In this document: piece by piece, positions 7,066 through 10,611 of the stretch
Layout: each line of letters opens with the position of its first letter
Numbering within the stretch: the first letter of the stretch is position 1
Assembly (NCBI GenBank): GCA_022571175.1
Contig: JACZYI010000050.1
Location: 1 to 10,611 of the forward strand
Direction: 5' to 3'
From: Pseudomonadota bacterium
Lineage (GTDB): Bacteria; Pseudomonadota; Alphaproteobacteria; Sphingomonadales; SMXR01
DNA: 10,611 nucleotides
Translations under genes and position numbers: made by a program
The notes under the pieces: generated by a model
The model's database searches: none
Told to the model about the DNA's origin: nothing
The model's input: the letters and a program-made list of their open reading frames with translations, nothing else

Positions 7066-7861
7066 GTCTGATAAAGCTTTGGCAGCCGCCGCAAAACACC
7101 ATACTGCTGGCCGTCTGGATGAAGCCGAAGCGGCGTATATGGAAATCCTTGGCAATTTTCCCGATCAGGTGGCAGCCATCTCAAACCTGGCAACGATTGT
7201 GGCTCAAAAAGGTCAGGTGAAAAGAGCCTTGTCGCTATTTGATCGCGCGCTCAGGCTTAATCCCGCTTTTCCTGATGCTGCCATAAACAAGGCCCAGGTT
7301 TTAAAAAGCGAGAAGAGACTGGAGGAAGCCCTGGAGTGCTATAATCAGGCGCTCGAACATTGCCCCACGGCCACCGCCCTTTATTTCCAGAAGGGAAATC
7401 TGTTGCAAGCTCAGGAACGATACCAAGAAGCACTGGACTGCTACGATCAGGCCCTGGATCAAGAACCCGCGAACCCCAAAATTCAGATAAACCGCGGCTT
7501 GACCCTGCAGAATCTGAAACGCTTTGAAGACGCCCTCAGGGTCTATGATGCGGTCTTGGTGCATGCCCCGAAAAACACGGAAGCGTTGATGAACAAGGCT
7601 GTTTGCCTGACCGAGCTTGACCAACTGGATGAGGCGCTCGCGCTCTGCGAGCAGATATTGGCCGAGAGCCCTGAAAATCATTCGGTCATGAACCATAAGG
7701 GATATATCCTCAATTTTCTGGGACGCACGGAGGAAGCGAAAGCATGCTTTGACCAGCTTGTCAAAGCCAACCCGCAAGACCCGGCAGACGCAACCAGCCA
7801 CGCACTCTGCTGCCATGCAGTGATTTCAAACGGGGATGGTCCGCCCATGAAGCCCGATTAA
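7052..7861 (+). CDS. TPR-glycosyltransferase copy 2, TPR half (frameshifted before the transferase domain)
   Basis: A 269-residue reading frame, GTG start at 7052, overlapping copy 1 by 14 bases. GGGGGAGGT, which also encodes the end of copy 1, supplies a strong ribosome site about 8 bases upstream. Residues 8-245 form seven TPRs of 34 residues, against four in copy 1: repeats 1-3 and the last match copy 1, and three more (LYFQKGNLLQAQERYQEAL, IQINRGLTLQNLKRFEDAL, ALMNKAVCLTELDQLDEAL) are inserted before the last. After ATSHALCC the frame leaves the homology and runs into ISNGDGPPMKPD and a TAA. In copy 1 the sequence here continues into GDF.GGW.AHE, which in copy 2 sits in the -1 frame. As it stands this encodes a TPR-only protein; it is probably the front half of a broken or frameshifted gene. 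Confidence 0.8.
   Translation: MSGSKSDKALAAAAKHHTAGRLDEAEAAYMEILGNFPDQVAAISNLATIVAQKGQVKRALSLFDRALRLNPAFPDAAINKAQVLKSEKRLEEALECYNQALEHCPTATALYFQKGNLLQAQERYQEALDCYDQALDQEPANPKIQINRGLTLQNLKRFEDALRVYDAVLVHAPKNTEALMNKAVCLTELDQLDEALALCEQILAESPENHSVMNHKGYILNFLGRTEEAKACFDQLVKANPQDPADATSHALCCHAVISNGDGPPMKPD
7805..7861 (+). other. Frameshift junction inside TPR-glycosyltransferase copy 2
   Basis: Homology to copy 1 moves from the frame of 7052 to the -1 frame between the codons for ALCC and the codon for Asp at 7822-7824. From the aligned Glu/Ala codon to the shared Asp-Phe-Lys, copy 2 has 41 bases where copy 1 has 45, so the lesion is a net loss of four bases (equivalently one base plus a codon). 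The -1 frame is open from about 7754 but has no ATG or GTG before 7954. No X-XXY-YYZ slippery heptamer is visible in the overlap. The first-frame TAA is at 7859-7861. Confidence 0.75.
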
Positions 7862-7953
7862 GAAAAGAAAAACCGGCGCGGCGGGCAAAGGAATTTAAGG
7901 AAAAATACCGCATTCCCAAATGGCAAGGCGAGCCGCTTGAGGGAAAATCCATA

Positions 7954-8742
7954 TTGATTGATGCCGAGCAGGGTCTGGGCGACAGCATCCAGTTTATTCG
8001 CTATGCGAGGGAGCTTAAAGCCATGGGGGCCCGTACCATATTGGCAAGTCAAAAGCCCCTGCTTGCGCTTTTTCAGCGCGCTGAGGGACTTGATGAACTG
8101 GTTTCGCGGCACCTGGAGCTGCCCCAAACTGATTATTATGCGCCCATGATGAGCCTGCCGGGCAATTTTAACCATGACGCCTCCTCTTTCCCGTCCCAGG
8201 TGCCTTACTTGCACGCTGACCCGGCCCTGGCCAAACATTGGCGGGACAAATTAGCGGAGTTGGAGGGATACAAGATCGGCATTTTCTGGCACGGTAACCC
8301 GGCCTATGAATGGAACCGGCAACGGTCCATTCCGCTTAAGGCTTTTCGTGCCCTCGCAGATATTCCCGGCGTGAAACTCATAAGCCTGCAAAAAGGGCCG
8401 GGGTCAGAACAGATTGACGCTCTTGAATCCCCTTTTGGACTGCTGGATTTTGGCAATGAGCTGGATGGAGAGGCGGGTGCCTTTATGGACAGTGCCGCCA
8501 TTATCAAGACTCTGGACCTGGTGATCGTCTCGGACGGCGCCATAGCTCATTTGGCGGGCGCGCTGGCAGCCCCGCTTTGGATTTTACTGTCCAAACCGGC
8601 GGATTGGCGCTGGATGCTGGATCGTGAGGATAGCCCGTGGTATCCAACCGCAAGATTGTTCCGCCAATCCCGCCGTGGCGACTGGGACGAGGTGATGGAA
8701 CGGGTGGTGAGAGAGGTAAAAAAACATGTCGCAAACCAGTGA
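7954..8742 (+). CDS. TPR-glycosyltransferase copy 2, GT9-like transferase half
   Basis: The transferase half of copy 2, whose homology begins at 7822 (DFKRGWSAHEARLRKEKPAR) and is intact to the TGA at 8740-8742. The coordinate given is the first possible start codon, TTG 7954. It has a GAGGGA 9 bases upstream but would cut into the first strand of the fold, so it is unlikely to be a designed start. Conserved sites are all present: IDAEQGLGDSIQFIRYA, IGIFWHGNP, ISLQKG, DSAAIIKTLDLVIVSD then GAIAHLAGAL, and WRWMLDREDSPWYPTARLF. The nucleotide-sugar motif reads SDGAIAH against SDSAITH in copy 1. Repaired, copy 2 would be about 564 residues. An otherwise clean domain argues for a very recent lesion, a sequencing error, or expression by frameshift or re-initiation. 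Confidence 0.7.
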   Translation: MIDAEQGLGDSIQFIRYARELKAMGARTILASQKPLLALFQRAEGLDELVSRHLELPQTDYYAPMMSLPGNFNHDASSFPSQVPYLHADPALAKHWRDKLAELEGYKIGIFWHGNPAYEWNRQRSIPLKAFRALADIPGVKLISLQKGPGSEQIDALESPFGLLDFGNELDGEAGAFMDSAAIIKTLDLVIVSDGAIAHLAGALAAPLWILLSKPADWRWMLDREDSPWYPTARLFRQSRRGDWDEVMERVVREVKKHVANQ

Positions 8743-9148
8743 CAGCAAAGCTTTGACCGCTGTGGTTAAGGTAGACATTTCACCTGGCGAGCTGTTGGAT
8801 AAAATTACCATTTTGCAAATCAAATCCGAGCGCATTGAAGATCAGGATAAAAACCGCAATGTGATGATTGAACTGGAGGTGCTTGAAACAGCCTTCAGCC
8901 AGTCGCTCACCATGAGTGACAAAATGTCTGAATTGACCGCCAGCCTCAAGCAGGTGAACCAGGCACTCTGGGACATTGAAAATGACATTCGCGCCTGCGA
9001 ACGCGCCCAGGATTTTGGCCCGGAATTTATCAAGCTCGCCCGGGCGGTCTATCAAACCAATGATCGCCGCGCCGCTCTCAAGGCTGAGATCAATGAGCTC
9101 TGTGGCTCGGACTTGCGGGAAGAAAAATCATATGCTGATTATGACTAG
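8726..9148 (+). CDS. DUF6165 family protein
   Basis: A 140-residue, mostly helical protein without signal peptide or membrane segment. It matches what I know as DUF6165: VDISPGELLDKITILQIKSERI (16-37), a heptad-rich middle (LEVLETAF...LTASLKQVNQALWDIENDIRACE), FGPEFIKLARAVYQTNDRRAALKAEIN (97-123) and an EEKSYADYD end. The biochemical role is unknown; relatives are often found beside TPR and glycosyltransferase genes, as here. It overlaps the end of copy 2 by 17 bases, and GAGAGAGGT inside the transferase's last codons serves as its ribosome site, so translation is probably coupled. Its first residues (MSQTSDSKALT) resemble those of copy 2 (MSGSKSDKALA), with the same AAAGCTTTG in DNA. Confidence 0.8.
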   Translation: MSQTSDSKALTAVVKVDISPGELLDKITILQIKSERIEDQDKNRNVMIELEVLETAFSQSLTMSDKMSELTASLKQVNQALWDIENDIRACERAQDFGPEFIKLARAVYQTNDRRAALKAEINELCGSDLREEKSYADYD

Positions 9149-9227
9149 ACCACCGCGCAGATCAGCCCGTTAACAGCCGACTGCCTGCCCTCATAAAAAG
9201 TACCTGGTCTGGTGTTTCGGATCAGAA

Positions 9228-9767
9228 TCACTGCGCCATACTCATAGACTGGTGTTTCCCTTGTGCCACCCGATCTTGAATATACAGCAGGTGGAGCACA
9301 TGGCGAGGACGGCCCGCATTGTCTGCGAGTGGTAGATCGAGAATTTTAACGCGTATAAATGAGCTGTTCGCAAACGGGAGTTTACCGGTAAAATACCCGG
9401 CACAAGGTTCGGACATGATCCTGATAAAATATCTCTCAAACTCCTCGCTACTGATTTCATCGGCCACATCAATAGCCCTAGAGCCACTTTTCACACCCTT
9501 GCCGAAGCAACGCTTGAATTCCTCACCAACGAAGCCGAAACACAAAACGCCATCGTCATCCACTTTTGAAAGCCCCATCCAGGCATGCCAACCCATAAAA
9601 TCGCCAAAGTCGAAGGCCGAACGCCTGGGTATGGCCTCGTCTCCCCGGCGAGAGCGCCAAAGCTCCACTATGTCCTCAAAGGGCTCGGCCTCATCCGGAA
9701 GGACATCCAGTGGATAACACCAGAGATCAAAAGATTTTCTGCACTTCAAAGGCAACATGTCGCGCAC
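9228..9767 (-). CDS. PAS_5-type PAS domain protein
   Basis: A 179-residue soluble protein, minus strand, convergent with the DUF6165 gene. The core FEDIVELWRSRRGDEAIPRRSAFDFGDFMGWHAWMGL, then VLCFGFVGEEFKRCFGKGVKSGSRAIDV, a helix ISSEEFERYFIRIMSEP and strands GYFTGKLPF...RVKILDLPL, is the layout of the PAS_5 family, common and multicopy in Rhodospirillales and relatives: W...RG....P.R..FD....  and F.F.G.E....FG. PAS domains sense ligands or partners; no output domain is attached. Start: I prefer GTG 9767, preceded by GGGGGGAGGG at 5 bases. A longer ATG start at 9827 (199 residues) has no ribosome site and lies too close to a TATAAT at 9831-9836 to have a leader. ATG 9758 is a further option. 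Confidence 0.75.
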   Translation of the reverse strand: MRDMLPLKCRKSFDLWCYPLDVLPDEAEPFEDIVELWRSRRGDEAIPRRSAFDFGDFMGWHAWMGLSKVDDDGVLCFGFVGEEFKRCFGKGVKSGSRAIDVADEISSEEFERYFIRIMSEPCAGYFTGKLPFANSSFIRVKILDLPLADNAGRPRHVLHLLYIQDRVAQGKHQSMSMAQ

Positions 9768-9830
9768 AATACCCTCCCCCCTGGAAAGTCCTGAATCACG
9801 TTCATCACACTTTAAGTCAGAGCCCATTAA

Positions 9831-9836
9831 ATTATA
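9831..9836 (-). promoter_or_regulatory. Candidate -10 box of the PAS protein gene
   Basis: A minus-strand TATAAT at 9831-9836 would start transcription near 9824. That is at or past the ATG at 9827 and supports the internal GTG start at 9767. No convincing -35 is seen about 17 bases upstream. Confidence 0.4.
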
Positions 9837-9896
9837 ATTAAGAAAAGGTTAACAGAGGATACGGAATGGTGCACGGGGACTTATTTTTGAAAAAAA

Positions 9897-9944
9897 TGGT
9901 GAGCCCGACAGGGATCGAACCTGTGACAACCTGATTAAAAGTCA
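9897..9944 (-). other. 3' half of a tRNA-Lys(TTT) gene, probable attachment-site scar
   Basis: Read on the minus strand, the sequence gives the anticodon loop CTTTTAA (anticodon TTT), the 3' anticodon stem TCAGG, a short variable region, the T arm ACAGG-TTCGATC-CCTGT, acceptor strand CGGGCTC, discriminator A and encoded CCA, followed by a T-run. Homology stops three bases before the loop: the 5' side reads CATATGA instead of a paired CCTGA, and no D arm or 5' acceptor strand (expected GAGCCCG) exists upstream. The gene is therefore only a 3' half (48 bases). Such halves arise when an integrase inserts an element at the 3' end of a tRNA gene. The chromosome should then lie on the CCA side (left) and the element on the other (right). 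Confidence 0.85.
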
Positions 9945-9967
9945 TATGTACTCCTCTTTTTGGAACT

Positions 9968-10040
9968 ACTGTCACCCCATTTGAACCCTTATGGTTTCTG
10001 CTATTTTTTAGCCAATTAACTGTCAACCCATTAGTGACAG
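9968..10040. repeat. TGTCA-containing repeats beside the tRNA-Lys attachment half
   Basis: ACTGTCACCCCATT (9968-9981) recurs as ACTGTCAACCCATT (10019-10032), 13 of 14 identical. The second copy also pairs with an inverted TGACAG (10035-10040), giving CTGTCA and TGACAG arms separated by nine bases. The tRNA half itself contains TGTCACA on the minus strand. Repeats of this size near an attachment core are what arm-type integrase or excisionase sites look like, but that role is inference. Confidence 0.55.
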
Positions 10041-10101
10041 CATCTATGAAATTAATTTCATCGGGAGTGGGTTCGCCCATTTTAGAAATGGTCGATCCCA
10101 A

Positions 10102-10124
10102 TTTACGAACGTAAAATGTTTACG
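10102..10124. repeat. Three alternating TTTACG half-sites
   Basis: The order is TTTACG, AA, CGTAAA, ATG, TTTACG: two overlapping inverted repeats sharing the middle half-site (10102-10107, 10110-10115, 10119-10124). Perfect six-base arms and short spacers suggest a cooperative operator for a small dimeric DNA-binding protein rather than a terminator. Confidence 0.6.
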
Positions 10125-10177
10125 CTCAAAAAAGCCCCATGTTAGCTTAAGTGAACATCGGAGATTCCAATGGGTAA

Positions 10178-10193
10178 TCACCAAGTTTGGTGA
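10178..10193. repeat. Inverted repeat TCACCAA-GT-TTGGTGA
   Basis: Perfect seven-base arms with a two-base spacer, flanked by GGG (10172-10174) and CCC (10194-10196), which extend the symmetry with three unpaired bases on one side. It could be an operator or a cruciform or hairpin; no T-run follows. Confidence 0.55.
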
Positions 10194-10328
10194 CCCAACC
10201 GCGAGCGGGCACTCAAAATCTGAGAAATAGATAGCCGCCAATAGATTGGTTGCGGGGGTCCGCTATACGTGGAAACCAACTTGTGGAGAAATACATCTGA
10301 GTTGTGTGGGTGAGGTTAAACTGGGAAC

Positions 10329-10368
10329 CGGGATATGCCGGGATATAGCGGGCTATAGTGGGATATGC
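10329..10368. repeat. Four tandem 10-bp repeats, consensus CGGGATATRS
   Basis: The units are CGGGATATGC, CGGGATATAG, CGGGCTATAG and TGGGATATGC, each exactly 10 bases and adjoining. They lie between the end of the right-edge gene and the other repeats. A 10-base period puts the same face of the helix forward each time, fitting a bound array such as integrase arm sites or iterons; a simple microsatellite-like expansion is the alternative. Confidence 0.75.
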
Positions 10369-10411
10369 GGCTTTGATACGTCGTTTCTGGCGCTTTGAAT
10401 ATCTACCAATA

Positions 10412-10611
10412 TTACAATTGTCTTCGAGTCCGTCCGTCATGGCGGACGGCGTGATTTCTTACTTTAGCGCTGGGGCTGTATCTGCGCCAAATAATGTAGG
10501 CAGAAATCAGGCCAACAGGAATATAAAGGACCGCCCAGGTGAGCGCCAATATGGCTTCACCCCGTGACCAGTCGATGGACCCGTCGCCCAGTAATTGGCC
10601 AGTGCTGGATT
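10412..10611 (-). CDS. C-terminal part of a membrane protein of unknown family (cut by the right edge)
   Basis: The minus-strand frame is open from the window edge (first whole codon at 10609) for 65 codons to a TAA at 10412-10414. It reads SSTGQLLGDGSIDWSRGEA, then one clear membrane segment (ILALTWAVLYIPVGLISAYIIW), then a basic tail RRYSPSAKVRNHAVRHDGRTRRQL. The hydrophobic helix followed by an Arg-rich cytoplasmic tail supports a real integral membrane protein. I do not recognise the family, and the start is outside the window. The last residues are encoded by an inverted repeat (10430-10449). If the tRNA half marks an element end, this gene would lie inside the element or its former site. 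Confidence 0.6.
   Translation of the reverse strand, partial: SSTGQLLGDGSIDWSRGEAILALTWAVLYIPVGLISAYIIWRRYSPSAKVRNHAVRHDGRTRRQL
10430..10449. repeat. Inverted repeat CCGTCCG / CGGACGG
   Basis: Perfect seven-base GC-rich arms flank a six-base loop (TCATGG). It lies in the last codons of the right-edge gene (VRHDGR). No T-run follows on either strand, so it is not a standard intrinsic terminator. It may be a REP-like hairpin that has become the gene's 3' end. Confidence 0.6.

Larger units (their letters stand above)
9945..10411. other. Gene-poor, AT-richer stretch next to the tRNA half
   Basis: These 467 bases hold no recognisable gene. Minus-strand frames of 60-90 codons exist, one running into the tRNA half behind a GAGGAG-ATG pair, but their translations look arbitrary. 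The content is instead repeats: TGTCA-type repeats (9968-10040), TTTACG inverted repeats (10102-10124), a 7-bp-arm inverted repeat (10178-10193) and a 10-bp tandem array (10329-10368). This fits the end of an integrated element or its decayed remnant. No integrase or excisionase could be identified. Confidence 0.55.

Noticed and set aside
7822..7861. Programmed -1 frameshift signal in copy 2
   Set aside because: No slippery heptamer in the overlap and copy 1 is a single uninterrupted frame, so a lesion or error is more likely than programmed shifting.
9149..9227. Possible bidirectional terminator between the DUF6165 and PAS genes
   Set aside because: No stem with a following T-run can be seen in these 79 bases, only a short CTGGTGTTT direct repeat.
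9838..10101. Minus-strand frame of 87 codons running through the tRNA half, with GAGGAG before an internal ATG at 9945
   Set aside because: Its C-terminal part (TFNQVVTGSIPVGLT) is just the translation of the tRNA-Lys 3' half, and the rest resembles no family I know; a chance frame is the simpler reading.

Overview
The window reads like a chromosomal segment of an alphaproteobacterium of moderate G+C. This is inferred from the PAS_5-type PAS protein, the DUF6165 protein, the TPR-plus-GT9-like glycosyltransferases and the small lipoprotein remnant at the left edge, all of which resemble alphaproteobacterial families. No rRNA, CRISPR array, intact tRNA, transposase or integrase gene is visible.

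Left part (1-3700). A minus-strand small lipoprotein gene at the left edge is broken by two in-frame TAA codons. A MarR-family regulator (528-1049) and a DUF4242 protein (1148-1423) follow on the plus strand. They meet, with a 4-base tail-to-tail overlap, a minus-strand pair: a DUF417/RclC-like membrane protein with two fused repeats (2677-3558) and a secreted PQQ-dependent sugar dehydrogenase (1420-2565). The pair is read from a TATAAT-containing promoter near 3585.

Middle part (3700-9148). A plus-strand run that is probably one transcription unit: a lipoprotein of unknown function, ManC (GDP-mannose synthesis), a TPR-glycosyltransferase, a second TPR-glycosyltransferase that is a diverged tandem copy with three extra TPRs and a frameshift, and a DUF6165 protein. 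From manC onward genes overlap or are separated by 17 bases. The natural reading is a nucleotide-sugar and glycosyl-transfer cluster for a surface polysaccharide or protein glycan. The sugar substrate of the transferases cannot be read from sequence.

Right part (9149-10611). A minus-strand PAS_5 protein is followed by a gene-poor stretch. This stretch opens with the 3' half of a tRNA-Lys(TTT) gene (minus strand, 9897-9944) lacking its 5' half, the classical scar of integration into a tRNA gene. Next to it are TGTCA-containing repeats, two groups of inverted repeats and four tandem 10-bp units. A minus-strand membrane-protein gene, cut by the right edge, ends at 10412. Geometry places chromosome to the left of the tRNA half and the integrated element, or its remnant, to the right.

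The observations most worth checking are the tRNA-Lys attachment scar with its repeats, the tandem duplication, TPR expansion and frameshift of the glycosyltransferases, and the internally duplicated DUF417 protein. No clearly new multi-gene system is demonstrable here.
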